From positions 3,720,001-3,784,000 of the forward strand of contig NC_015761.1 in the NCBI RefSeq assembly GCF_000252995.1: a DNA stretch of 64,000 nt, in the 5' to 3' direction. The stretch is from Salmonella bongori NCTC 12419. Lineage in GTDB: Bacteria > Pseudomonadota > Gammaproteobacteria > Enterobacterales > Enterobacteriaceae. Shown here one piece after another: positions 19,171-27,651 of this stretch. Below the pieces are notes generated by a model, which saw nothing but the letters and a program-made list of their open reading frames with translations, made no database searches and had not been told where the DNA came from. The translations under genes were made by a program, and so were the position numbers. Every line of letters starts with the position of its first letter. Within the stretch, counting starts at the first letter, position 1.

Positions 19171-19926
19171 ATGGCGACACACTTTGCCAGAGGGATACTT
19201 ACGGAGGGACAACTGGTTTCCATTCGTCTCTCTTCGCCTTGCCATATTGAAGCCAGAAACCTGCCCGCTCACCGACGGACGCGCTTTCTCGCCTCCAGAG
19301 GTCTTCTCGCCGAACTCATGTTTATGCTGTACGGAATTCGCGAACTGCCGGAAATTATTATTCAGGCGAAGGGTAAACCCGCGTTTCGTGACAAAAATCT
19401 GCCAGGCTTTTCTATCTCCTACGCCGGAAATATGGTTGGTGTGGCGTTAACGACCGAAGGCGAGTGCGGTCTGGATATGGCGTTACAGCGTACCACCCGT
19501 GGCTTTCACCGCCCGAGCTCACTGGACCGATACCCTTTCTCCCGCAACGAAGTTTTATGGGTAGCCAACCAAAACGATCCCAACGAAGCGCGCGCGCAGC
19601 TCATTACGTTGCGCCAGAGCGTGTTAAAACTCACCGGCGATGTCATGAATAACGATCCGCAGGAACTGCAACTTTTCCCCGTTGCCGGACGTCTGAAGTG
19701 CGCGCATGTCACGCAGCTGGAAGCCGTGTGCGATGCGGAAGATGTGCTGGTGTGGTCCGTTGCCGTGACGCCAGCGATGGAAAAATTAAAGGTGTGGGAG
19801 TTCGATGTAAAGCAGGGCTGGAAAAGCCTGCCCGATATCCAGACGCGCGCCAATGAGCCAACGGGTCGCCTGATGCGGTTCGCTCAACTATCCGCCGTCA
19901 AATCGTATACGCTTAATCGTTCATAA
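19171..19926 (+). CDS. yieE: YieE, phosphopantetheinyl-transferase-like protein
   Basis: 251 residues; SD GGAGCG before ATG. Similar in plan to small 4'-phosphopantetheinyl transferases: an N-terminal RTRFLASRGLLAELM, a FSISYAGNMVGVAL segment, then GECGLDM around the metal site. In active PPTases the site reads D-x-E, with a later K-E-A/S. Here the first reads D-M-A (GAT ATG GCG) and the second region reads LRQSVLKLTGD, so key acidic residues appear replaced. Activity is doubtful. Upstream of yieF with 17 bp between them. Confidence 0.8.
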   Translation: MATHFARGILTEGQLVSIRLSSPCHIEARNLPAHRRTRFLASRGLLAELMFMLYGIRELPEIIIQAKGKPAFRDKNLPGFSISYAGNMVGVALTTEGECGLDMALQRTTRGFHRPSSLDRYPFSRNEVLWVANQNDPNEARAQLITLRQSVLKLTGDVMNNDPQELQLFPVAGRLKCAHVTQLEAVCDAEDVLVWSVAVTPAMEKLKVWEFDVKQGWKSLPDIQTRANEPTGRLMRFAQLSAVKSYTLNRS

Positions 19927-19943
19927 TGAAAAAAGGGGCACTT

Positions 19944-20510
19944 ATGTCTGAAACGCTGAATGTGGTTACCTTGCTGGGCAGTTTGCGCAAAGGTTCCTTT
20001 AACGGGATGGTGGCGCGTACGCTACCGAAAATCGCGCCGGCAGGAATGAATGTATCGCCGTTACCTTCCATCGGGGATATTCCGCTGTATGATGCCGATG
20101 TCCAGCAAGAAGAAGGGTTTCCGGCAAGCGTAGAGGCGCTGGCCGGGCAGATTCGCAACGCCGATGGCGTGGTCATTGTGACACCGGAATATAACTATTC
20201 AGTACCGGGCGGTCTTAAAAATGCTATTGACTGGTTATCCCGTCTGCCTGAGCAGCCGTTAGCCGGAAAACCCGTTCTGATTCAGACCAGTTCCATGGGG
20301 GCGATCGGCGGCGCGCGCTGCCAGTATCACCTGCGTCAGATTCTGGTGTTCCTCGACGCAATGGTAATGAATAAGCCGGAATTTATGGGTGGGGTAATTC
20401 AGAACAAAGTGGACGCGCAAACAGGGGAAGTGATTGATCAAGGTACGCTCGATCATCTGACCGGTCAGCTTAGCGCATTTGCTGACTATATCCAGCGCGT
20501 TAAAGCCTAA
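19944..20510 (+). CDS. yieF: NAD(P)H-dependent FMN quinone/chromate reductase YieF (ChrR)
   Basis: 188 residues from ATG at 19944 (SETLNVVTLLGSLRKGSFN), the family start, six codons inside the longest frame. Flavodoxin-like fold; the FMN phosphate loop GSLRKGSFN and the signature TPEYNYSVPGGLKNAIDWLSR (about 82-102) are intact. Two-electron reduction of quinones and chromate in the cytoplasm protects against redox stress. Probably co-transcribed with yieE. Confidence 0.95.
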   Translation: MSETLNVVTLLGSLRKGSFNGMVARTLPKIAPAGMNVSPLPSIGDIPLYDADVQQEEGFPASVEALAGQIRNADGVVIVTPEYNYSVPGGLKNAIDWLSRLPEQPLAGKPVLIQTSSMGAIGGARCQYHLRQILVFLDAMVMNKPEFMGGVIQNKVDAQTGEVIDQGTLDHLTGQLSAFADYIQRVKA

Positions 20511-20518
20511 TCCCAAAA

Positions 20519-20553
20519 TGCCCGGTGGAGACGCTTACGCGTCTTACCGGGCA
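20519..20553. repeat. REP unit between yieF and adeP
   Basis: TGCCCGGTGGAGACGC...GCGTCTTACCGGGCA palindrome in the convergent yieF/adeP gap; may also limit read-through in both directions. Confidence 0.8.
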
Positions 20554-20589
20554 TACACCTGGCTAGATAGCCATTCGGCAATACAATGT

Positions 20590-21927
20590 TTAATGTGCGT
20601 CGATAAACACAATCTTTAGCACAAACAGCAGCGCAACAATCACCACGCACGGGCTGAGATCGCGCAGGCGCCCGGTACCGATTTTCATCACGCAGTAAGA
20701 GATAAAGCCCAGCGCGATACCTTCGGTAATTGAGAAGCTGAACGGCATCATCACCGCCGTGATAAAAGCAGGAACGGATTCCGTTAAATCTTGCCACTTC
20801 ACACGCGCCAGGCTGGAGGTCATCAGCACCCCGACGTAAATCAGCGCACCTGCTGCCGCGTAGCCCGGCACCATCCCCGCCAGCGGCGACAGGAAGATCA
20901 CCAGCAGAAATAACAACCCGACCACCACGGCAGTGAGGCCGGTACGTCCACCCACGGAGACGCCGGAAGAGGATTCAATATAGGCGGTAACAGAAGACGT
21001 ACCGATAAATGACCCGGCAACAGAAGAGACGCTATCAACAAACAGCGCCTGCTTCATGCGGGGGAATTTACCCTTCTCATCCGCCAGTCCTGCTTTATCC
21101 GTTACGCCAATCAGCGTGCCTGAGGAGTCAAACAGGTTTACCAGCATAAAGGAGAAGATCACACCTGCCAGCCCCAGGTTCAGCGAACCGGCCAGATCAA
21201 CATGGCCAATCACCGTTGATACGCTCGGCGGGGCGGAAACAAGGCCGTTGTAATGCACATCGCCCAGCATCCAGCCCAGCAGCGTGGTCACGATAATGGA
21301 GACCAGCACAGCAGCATGAATATTACGCGATGCCAGAATAGCGATGATAAAGAAGCCCAGCACGCCCAGCAGTACGCTGTGCGAAGTCAGGTTGCCGATG
21401 CTGACCAGCGTTTCCGGGTTAGCCACGATAACGCCCGCGTTTTTCAGCCCCATCATGCCGATAAATAAACCAATACCGCTGGTAATACCGACACGCAGGC
21501 TGACGGGAATGTTAGCGATCATCCAGTAACGCACGCGGAAAATGGTGAGCAGCAACAGCCCGATTGCGCCCCAGAAGATCGCCCCCATTCCCACTTGCCA
21601 CGGCAGTCCCATCGCCTGAACAACGACAAAGGCGAAGAAAGCGTTCAGCCCCATCGCTGGCGCGAGCGCCACCGGCAGATTGGCGAACAGGCCCATCAGG
21701 ATACTGCCAAAGGCGGCAATCAGACAGGTGGTCACAAAGACGGCGCTGGTGTCCATGCCAGCTACGCCCAGAATTTGCGGGTTAACAAAAACGATATAGA
21801 CCATCGTCAGGAAAGTTGTGAAACCGGCGATCACTTCGGTCCGTGCCGTTGTGCCATGTTCGCGCAGTTTAAACACGCGTTCCAGCATACCCTGACCAGA
21901 AGCCTGGGTGGTGTGTTGTTGACTCAT
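20590..21927 (-). CDS. adeP: Adenine:H+ symporter AdeP (PurP)
   Basis: 445 residues from ATG at 21927 (SQQHTTQASGQGMLERVF); the frame extends 31 codons further without a plausible start. Inner-membrane purine permease of the AzgA/NCS2 group with about 13 hydrophobic segments. Conserved APAMGLNAFFAF (about 87), SGIGLFIGMMGL and SSVTAYIESSSGVSVGGRTGLTAV are seen. High-affinity adenine uptake. The leader on the minus strand carries AAAGGAGG-like SD just before the start. Confidence 0.96.
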   Translation of the reverse strand: MSQQHTTQASGQGMLERVFKLREHGTTARTEVIAGFTTFLTMVYIVFVNPQILGVAGMDTSAVFVTTCLIAAFGSILMGLFANLPVALAPAMGLNAFFAFVVVQAMGLPWQVGMGAIFWGAIGLLLLTIFRVRYWMIANIPVSLRVGITSGIGLFIGMMGLKNAGVIVANPETLVSIGNLTSHSVLLGVLGFFIIAILASRNIHAAVLVSIIVTTLLGWMLGDVHYNGLVSAPPSVSTVIGHVDLAGSLNLGLAGVIFSFMLVNLFDSSGTLIGVTDKAGLADEKGKFPRMKQALFVDSVSSVAGSFIGTSSVTAYIESSSGVSVGGRTGLTAVVVGLLFLLVIFLSPLAGMVPGYAAAGALIYVGVLMTSSLARVKWQDLTESVPAFITAVMMPFSFSITEGIALGFISYCVMKIGTGRLRDLSPCVVIVALLFVLKIVFIDAH

Positions 21928-22095
21928 TATCAATTTCCGGAGAAAGGAGGGAAAATTCGCCGTTATCCTATACCAAAATGCGGCACCTGGCGCAGTTGTG
22001 TGGTAATTTTTTTCACTCAATTTGTTAGTACGGCAACGATTGCGTCCCCTTATTCAGCATTACGTAAACGTTAAACTTGTTAAAATGGAAATGAC

Positions 22096-22761
22096 ATGTC
22101 CCATATCGAAGCGGTATTTTTTGACTGCGATGGTACGCTGGTCGACAGTGAAGTGATTTGTTCGCGCGCCTACGTCGCCATGTTCCGGGAGTTCGACATT
22201 ACGCTCGATCTCACAGAAGTATTCAGACGCTTTAAAGGCGTAAAGCTCTATGAAATTATCGATATCATCAGCAAAGAGCATGGCGTTGCGCTGGCAAAGG
22301 CGGCACTGGAACCTGTGTATCGCGCTGAAGTCGCTCGCCTGTTCGATTCAGAACTGGAAAGCATTGTGGGCGCGAATACACTACTGGAAAGTATTAAGAT
22401 GCCAATGTGCGTGGTATCTAACGGGCCGGTCAGTAAAATGCAGCATTCGCTGGGCAAACTGGGCATGTTGCATCATTTTCCCGATTTGCTGTTTAGCGGT
22501 TACGATATTCAACGCTGGAAGCCCGATCCAGCGCTAATGTTCCATGCGGCGAAAGCCATGAACGTAAACGTCGAAAACTGTATTTTGGTCGATGACTCTT
22601 CGGCAGGCGCGCAGTCGGGAATTGCGGCGGGCATGGAGGTATTTTATTTCTGCGCCGATCCGCATAACAAGCCGATCGATCATCCTAAAGTAACGACTTT
22701 TACCGATCTGGCGCAGCTACCGGCTCTGTGGAAAGCGCGTGGGTGGGATATTACGCGTTAA
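22096..22761 (+). CDS. yieH: HAD phosphatase YieH (6-phosphogluconate phosphatase)
   Basis: 221 residues. HAD motif I FFDCDGTLVDSE (Asp 10/12), motif II VVSNGP, motif III K (WKPDPALMFHAAKAM) and motif IV LVDDSSAG are intact, with a helical cap between I and II. The E. coli homologue dephosphorylates 6-phosphogluconate and purine nucleotides. In E. coli the bgl and cbr genes separate it from phoU; here phoU follows after one BIME. Confidence 0.95.
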   Translation: MSHIEAVFFDCDGTLVDSEVICSRAYVAMFREFDITLDLTEVFRRFKGVKLYEIIDIISKEHGVALAKAALEPVYRAEVARLFDSELESIVGANTLLESIKMPMCVVSNGPVSKMQHSLGKLGMLHHFPDLLFSGYDIQRWKPDPALMFHAAKAMNVNVENCILVDDSSAGAQSGIAAGMEVFYFCADPHNKPIDHPKVTTFTDLAQLPALWKARGWDITR

Positions 22762-22773
22762 TACTTTGCCTTG

Positions 22774-22843
22774 TGCCGGATGGTGCTAACGCTTATCCGG
22801 TCTACATCCTCTGTAGGCCCGGTAAGCGTCGCGCCACCGGGCA
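22774..22843. repeat. BIME between yieH and phoU
   Basis: Two opposed REP units: TGCCGGATGGTGCTAACGC...TATCCGG and GTAGGCCCGGTAAGCG...CGCCACCGGGCA, in a convergent gap. Confidence 0.85.
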
Positions 22844-22855
22844 AAAGAATGAGGT

Positions 22856-23581
22856 TTATTCTTTCGGATCCTTTCCGGCCAGCAGCTTATCCAGCTCATC
22901 GCCACCAACGTGACGGAAATCCTGCCCTTTCACGAAGTAGAAGATGTATTCGCAGATATTCTGGCAGCGATCGCCGATACGTTCGATAGAACGAGCGCAG
23001 AATAACGCGGTGAGTACGCTTGGAATGGTACGTGAATCTTCCATCATGTAGGTCATGAGTTGACGGACAATCCCTTCGTATTCCTGGTCAACTTTTTTGT
23101 CCTCACGGTAGATGCGTACTGCTTCATCCAGATCCATGCGCGCGAACGCATCCAACACGTCGTGCAGCATTTGGACCGTATGGCGGCCCAGCGACTCAAG
23201 GCTCACCAGCAGCGGCTGGTGCTGCTGGGAGAATTTTTCCAGCGCGGTACGGCAGATCTTATCCGCCACGTCGCCAATACGCTCCAGCTCAGCGATAGTT
23301 TTGATGATCGCCATCACTAGCCGCAGATCGCTCGCTGTTGGCTGACGCTTAGCAATAATACGCACACAGGCTTCATCAATAGCGACCTCCATCATATTGA
23401 CCTGATGGTCACCTTCTACCACGCGCTTCGCCAGCTCCCTGTCCTGGTTGTGCATCGCGGTGATAGCGTCAGAAAGTTGCTGCTCTACCATACCGCCCAT
23501 GGTCATTACCTGAGTACGGATGCTTTCCAGTTCGGCGTTGAACTGGCCGGAAATATGTTTATTAAGGTTCAGACTGTCCAT
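22856..23581 (-). CDS. phoU: Phosphate signalling regulator PhoU
   Basis: 241 residues in two three-helix repeats, each with the E/D-x-x-x-D metal-binding pattern (e.g. NMMEVAIDEACVRIIAKRQPTASDLR and the C-terminal ARSIERIGDRCQNICEYIFY). Couples PstSCAB transport state to PhoR, keeping the Pho regulon off when phosphate is plentiful. Last gene of pstSCAB-phoU; 14 bp after pstB. Confidence 0.98.
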   Translation of the reverse strand: MDSLNLNKHISGQFNAELESIRTQVMTMGGMVEQQLSDAITAMHNQDRELAKRVVEGDHQVNMMEVAIDEACVRIIAKRQPTASDLRLVMAIIKTIAELERIGDVADKICRTALEKFSQQHQPLLVSLESLGRHTVQMLHDVLDAFARMDLDEAVRIYREDKKVDQEYEGIVRQLMTYMMEDSRTIPSVLTALFCARSIERIGDRCQNICEYIFYFVKGQDFRHVGGDELDKLLAGKDPKE

Positions 23582-23595
23582 GACGCACTCCTGAA

Positions 23596-24369
23596 TTAAC
23601 CGTAACGACCAGTGATATAGTCTTCTGTTTGCTTCTTCGCGGGCTTGGTGAACAGATCGTCCGTATTACTGAACTCAATCAGTTCGCCCAGATACATAAA
23701 CGCCGTGTGATCGGAGCAACGCGCCGCCTGCTGCATATTGTGGGTGACGATCACCACGGTGTAGTCCTGCTTCAGCTCGGTGATCAGCTCTTCAATACGC
23801 CCGGTGGAGATCGGGTCCAGCGCCGAGCACGGTTCATCAAGCAGCAGTACTTCCGGACGAATGGCGATACCGCGCGCAATGCACAGACGCTGCTGCTGAC
23901 CACCGGAGAGAGAGTACCCGCTCTGGTGTAATTTATCTTTGGTTTCGTTCCACAATGCGGCCTTGGTCAACGCCCACTGCACGCGTTCGTCCATATCGGC
24001 ACGAGACAGCTTCTCAAACAGACGCACGCCAAACGCGATATTGTCGTAGATGGACATTGGGAACGGGGTCGGCTTCTGGAATACCATGCCCACTTTGGCG
24101 CGCAGCAGCGCAATATCCTGGGTATTGGTAAGAATATTGTCGCCATCTAACAAAATTTCGCCTTCCGCACGCTGCTCCGGGTAGAGCGAGTACATCTTGT
24201 TGAAGGTGCGCAACAACGTCGATTTCCCGCAGCCAGAAGGCCCGATGAATGCCGTCACCTGGTTCTTTGCGATATCCAGGTTGATGTTTTTCAGGGCATG
24301 GAATTTGCCGTAGTAGAAGTTCAAATCACGAACCTGAATCTTACTCGGGGCAGTTTCAACCATACTCAT
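23596..24369 (-). CDS. pstB: Phosphate ABC transporter ATPase PstB
   Basis: 257 residues. Walker A GPSGCGKST (about 41-49), Q-loop FQKPTPFP, signature LSGGQQQRL, Walker B VLLLDEPCSALD and H-loop VTHNM are all intact. Energises PstA/PstC. Separated from pstA by a REP element, which commonly protects upstream mRNA in this operon. Confidence 0.99.
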   Translation of the reverse strand: MSMVETAPSKIQVRDLNFYYGKFHALKNINLDIAKNQVTAFIGPSGCGKSTLLRTFNKMYSLYPEQRAEGEILLDGDNILTNTQDIALLRAKVGMVFQKPTPFPMSIYDNIAFGVRLFEKLSRADMDERVQWALTKAALWNETKDKLHQSGYSLSGGQQQRLCIARGIAIRPEVLLLDEPCSALDPISTGRIEELITELKQDYTVVIVTHNMQQAARCSDHTAFMYLGELIEFSNTDDLFTKPAKKQTEDYITGRYG

Positions 24370-24416
24370 TGACTCATTTCCTCATTCGGCGCCGCATCCG
24401 CCACGCCGTAAAATAA

Positions 24417-24448
24417 TGCCTGATGGCGCTACGCTTATCAGGCCTACA
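24417..24448. repeat. REP unit between pstA and pstB
   Basis: TGCCTGATGGCGCTACGC...TATCAGGCCTACA in the intercistronic gap; probably forms an mRNA hairpin that biases decay. Confidence 0.8.
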
Positions 24449-24454
24449 ATGTCT

Positions 24455-25345
24455 TTAACCGTGTTTTTTCTTCGCGAAAACCACACGCGCCAGAATGTTC
24501 AGCAGCAATACACACAGGGTGATTATCAGTACCCCCGCCCAGGCCAGCTGTTGCCACTCGGCAAACGGACTCATCGCAAATTTAAAGATGGTCACTGGCA
24601 GGTTAGCGATCGGCTGCATCATATCGGTGCTCCAGAACTGGTTGGAGAGCGCGGTAAACAGCAGTGGCGCGGTTTCCCCGGCGATACGGGCCACGGCCAG
24701 CAACACACCGGTAATAATCCCGGACACTGACGCTTTCAGCGTAATCGCGGAGATCATTTTCCATTTCGGCGTCCCCAACGCGTAAGCCGCTTCGCGCAGG
24801 TTATCCGGCACCAGTTTCAACATGTTCTCAGTGGTACGAATAACAATCGGTACCTGCAACAGCGCCAGCGCAATCACGCCAGCCCAACCGGAGAAGTGCT
24901 GCATCTGCGCTACCACAATGGTGTAAACAAACAGCCCCACGACGATAGACGGCGCAGACAGCAGGATATCGTTAATGAAGCGAATGATTTCCGCCAGCCA
25001 GGACTTACGCCCGTATTCCGCCAGATAGATCCCGGCCATAATCCCCAATGGCGTGCCCAATACGGTGGCCCACAGAATCAACAATCCACTCCCCGCCAGG
25101 GCGTTCGCCAGCCCGCCGCCCGCTGTGTTCGGCGGCGGCGTCATTTCGGTAAACAGCGCCAGCGACATGCCGTCGATACCGCGCGTAATGGTGGACATCA
25201 AAATCCAGATAAGCCAGAACAGACCGAACGCCATCGTCGCCATGGAAAGCGTCAGCGCGATACGGTTTTTCATGCGCCGACGTGCCTGCATTTTACGGCG
25301 GGACTCCGCCAGCTGTGCGGTATTCTGCATATCAAGCGTAGCCAT
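24455..25345 (-). CDS. pstA: Phosphate ABC transporter permease PstA
   Basis: 296 residues, six TM segments. The EAA loop (ENMLKLVPDNLREAAYALGTPKWKMISAITL) that contacts PstB is clear. Start ATG overlaps the last base of the pstC stop, so translation is coupled. Confidence 0.98.
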   Translation of the reverse strand: MATLDMQNTAQLAESRRKMQARRRMKNRIALTLSMATMAFGLFWLIWILMSTITRGIDGMSLALFTEMTPPPNTAGGGLANALAGSGLLILWATVLGTPLGIMAGIYLAEYGRKSWLAEIIRFINDILLSAPSIVVGLFVYTIVVAQMQHFSGWAGVIALALLQVPIVIRTTENMLKLVPDNLREAAYALGTPKWKMISAITLKASVSGIITGVLLAVARIAGETAPLLFTALSNQFWSTDMMQPIANLPVTIFKFAMSPFAEWQQLAWAGVLIITLCVLLLNILARVVFAKKKHG

Positions 25346-26304
25346 TAGCGAGCTCCCTCGTTCTTCGCAAGACGCATAATCATGAACTTAGACGCCGCCA
25401 GCACGATAAAAGTGATCACAAACAGGATCAGACCCAATTCCATCAACGCCGCAACGTGCAGCCCGGATTCAGCTTCAGCGAACTCATTCGCCAGCGCAGA
25501 GGTAATACTGTTGCCCGGCATATACAGCGAAACGCTGTCGAGCTGGTAGGTATTACCGATAATAAAGGTGACCGCCATGGTTTCACCCAGCGCGCGACCA
25601 AGTCCCAGCATGATGCCGCCAATGACCCCATTTTTGGTGAACGGCAGCACGATGCGCCAGATCACTTCCCAGGTGGTACAGCCGATACCGTAAGCCGACT
25701 CTTTCATCATCACGGGCGTTTGTTCAAACACATCACGCATAACCGCCGCAATGTAAGGAATGATCATGATAGCGAGGATCACCCCGGCCGCCAGAATACC
25801 GATACCAAACGCCGGGCCGGCAAACAGGGCGCCGACAAACGGAATATTGGAAAGGATATTACCTACTGGCTCCTGAAAGTACGTCGCGAACAACGGCGCA
25901 AAAATAAACAGGCCCCACATGCCATAAACGATACTGGGGATCGCCGCCAGCAGTTCAATCGCGATACCTAGCGGACGCTTCAGCCAGCCTGGCGCCAGCT
26001 CGGTTAAGAACAGGGCAATGCCGAAGCTCACCGGAACGGCGATCAGCAGTGCGATAAACGAGGTGACCAGAGTGCCGTAAATCGGCACCAACGCACCGTA
26101 GATATCGTTCGGCGCATCCCATTCTTTGGTCCACAGGAAGGAGAAACCAAACTTCTGGATGCTTGGCCAGGAGGAGATGATCAGGGAGACAATAATGCCG
26201 CCCAACATCAATAGCACAATCAGCGCAGCCAGTTTTACCAGCGCACTGAAAATCATGTCACCCTTTTTACCCGGCGGGTTAAAAGCAGGCTTGGTTGCAG
26301 CCAT
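25345..26304 (-). CDS. pstC: Phosphate ABC transporter permease PstC
   Basis: 319 residues, six TM segments. EAA loop DVFEQTPVMMKESAYGIGCTTWEVIWRIVLPF is intact. Forms the channel with PstA; follows pstS after a BIME. Confidence 0.98.
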   Translation of the reverse strand: MAATKPAFNPPGKKGDMIFSALVKLAALIVLLMLGGIIVSLIISSWPSIQKFGFSFLWTKEWDAPNDIYGALVPIYGTLVTSFIALLIAVPVSFGIALFLTELAPGWLKRPLGIAIELLAAIPSIVYGMWGLFIFAPLFATYFQEPVGNILSNIPFVGALFAGPAFGIGILAAGVILAIMIIPYIAAVMRDVFEQTPVMMKESAYGIGCTTWEVIWRIVLPFTKNGVIGGIMLGLGRALGETMAVTFIIGNTYQLDSVSLYMPGNSITSALANEFAEAESGLHVAALMELGLILFVITFIVLAASKFMIMRLAKNEGAR

Positions 26305-26345
26305 AAATCACTCTTTCCATTAAACGCGTTTTACGACGTTGCCCC

Positions 26346-26429
26346 TGCCGGATGGCGCTACGCTTATCCGGCCTACAACGTGGGCCTGCGGTCGAAACCG
26401 TAGGGCGGATAAGCGTAGCGCCATCCGCC
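26346..26429. repeat. BIME between pstS and pstC
   Basis: Two opposed REP units, TGCCGGATGGCGCTACGC...TATCCGGCCTAC and TAGGGCGGATAAGCGTAGCG...CCATCCGCC. Position after pstS suits higher stability of pstS mRNA over the membrane-component genes. Confidence 0.85.
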
Positions 26430-26439
26430 AATTCGTTAA

Positions 26440-27480
26440 TTAATACAGCGCTTTACCGCTGCTGTCCTTTATACTGGTTTTCCATGCCGCACGGACCTGC
26501 TCAACCACGTTATCCGGCAGGCTGGCGTAGTCCAGATCATTCGCCTGTTTGCCACCGTTTTTGTAGGCCCAGTCGAAGAACTTCAGCACTTCCGCGCCCT
26601 GCTCCGGTTTCTTCTGCGCTTTATGCACCAGGATGAAGGTAGTGGAGGTGATTGGCCACACATCGTCACCTTTCTGGTTAGTCAGATCCTGCGCAAAAGT
26701 TTTGCTCCAGTCTGCGCCTTTCGCCGCATTTGAGAAGCTTTCTTCCGTCGGGCTCACCGCTTTGCCATCCGCTGAGATCAGTTTGGTGTAAGCCAGGTTG
26801 TTCTGCTTCGCATAAGCGTATTCAACGTAACCGATAGCGCCAGGCAGACGCTGTACAAACGCGGCAATACCGTCATTGCCTTTACCGCCCAGACCGGTCG
26901 GCCAGTTCACGGTAGAGCCTGCGCCCACTTTCGCTTTCCATTCTTCATTCACTTTCGCCAGGTAGCTGGTAAAAACGAAGGAAGTACCGGAACCATCAGC
27001 ACGACGCACCACGGCGATATTCTGTGAGGGCAGTTTCAAACCCGGATTCAGTGTGGCGATCGCCGGATCATTCCATTTTTTTATTTTGCCGAGGTAAATA
27101 TCCCCCAACGTTTTACCGTCCAGCACCAGTTCGCCAGACTTCAGGCCAGGAATATTTACCGCCAGCACCACCCCGCCAATAACGGTCGGGAACTGGAACA
27201 GGCCTTCCTGATTGAGTTTTTCGTCAGACAATGGAGCGTCGGAGGCGCCGAAATCAACGGTATTCGCAGTAATTTGTTTTACGCCGCCGGAGGAGCCTAT
27301 CCCCTGGTAGTTAACTTTATTGCCTGTTTCTTTGTTATAAGTATCTGCCCATTTGGCATACACCGGCGCAGGGAAGGTAGCACCTGCGCCTGTCAGGCTT
27401 GCCGCCGCGTTAACAGCGAAAGCGCTCATCGATAAGGTCGCGGCGACAACAGTTGCGACAGTGGTACGCATAACTTTCAT
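26440..27480 (-). CDS. pstS: Periplasmic phosphate-binding protein PstS
   Basis: 346 residues from ATG at 27480 (KVMRTTVATVVAATLSMSAFA signal peptide), preceded by a GGAGAC SD; the longer frame start is not supported. Phosphate contacts of the family appear: TGAGATFPAPVY near the mature N-terminus, GSSGG and DFGASDAPLS, and RRADGSGTSFVFT. Delivers Pi to PstAC. Promoter carries two Pho boxes. Confidence 0.99.
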   Translation of the reverse strand: MKVMRTTVATVVAATLSMSAFAVNAAASLTGAGATFPAPVYAKWADTYNKETGNKVNYQGIGSSGGVKQITANTVDFGASDAPLSDEKLNQEGLFQFPTVIGGVVLAVNIPGLKSGELVLDGKTLGDIYLGKIKKWNDPAIATLNPGLKLPSQNIAVVRRADGSGTSFVFTSYLAKVNEEWKAKVGAGSTVNWPTGLGGKGNDGIAAFVQRLPGAIGYVEYAYAKQNNLAYTKLISADGKAVSPTEESFSNAAKGADWSKTFAQDLTNQKGDDVWPITSTTFILVHKAQKKPEQGAEVLKFFDWAYKNGGKQANDLDYASLPDNVVEQVRAAWKTSIKDSSGKALY

Positions 27481-27548
27481 AATGTCTCCTGCACGGTTTT
27501 CGTAAATTGTTGTTTGAGTTGCTACTGCGAGCAAAATAGGACAATTTA

Positions 27549-27588
27549 ATGACAGTTATATGTGAGGTTTGTGACAGTTTAATGACAA
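27549..27588 (-). promoter_or_regulatory. Tandem Pho boxes of the pst operon
   Basis: On the minus strand two 18-bp PhoB sites of the CTGTCAT-type direct repeat: one at 27571-27588 (TTGTCATTAAACTGTCAC) and one at 27549-27566 (CTCACATATAACTGTCAT), 22 bp apart. A -10-like TCCTATTTTGC follows at 27531-27541. This is the E. coli pstS promoter plan. Confidence 0.85.
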
Positions 27589-27651
27589 TGAAAAGAATAG
27601 CCGGAGGGCAGGCCCGCCAGGCGTCGGGCCCACTGATATCGGGAAGAGGGA

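Noticed and set aside
27601..27651. Terminator after the fimbrial adhesin gene
   Set aside because: GGCCCG/CGGGCC inverted repeat exists but lacks a U-tract on the minus strand; too weak to call.
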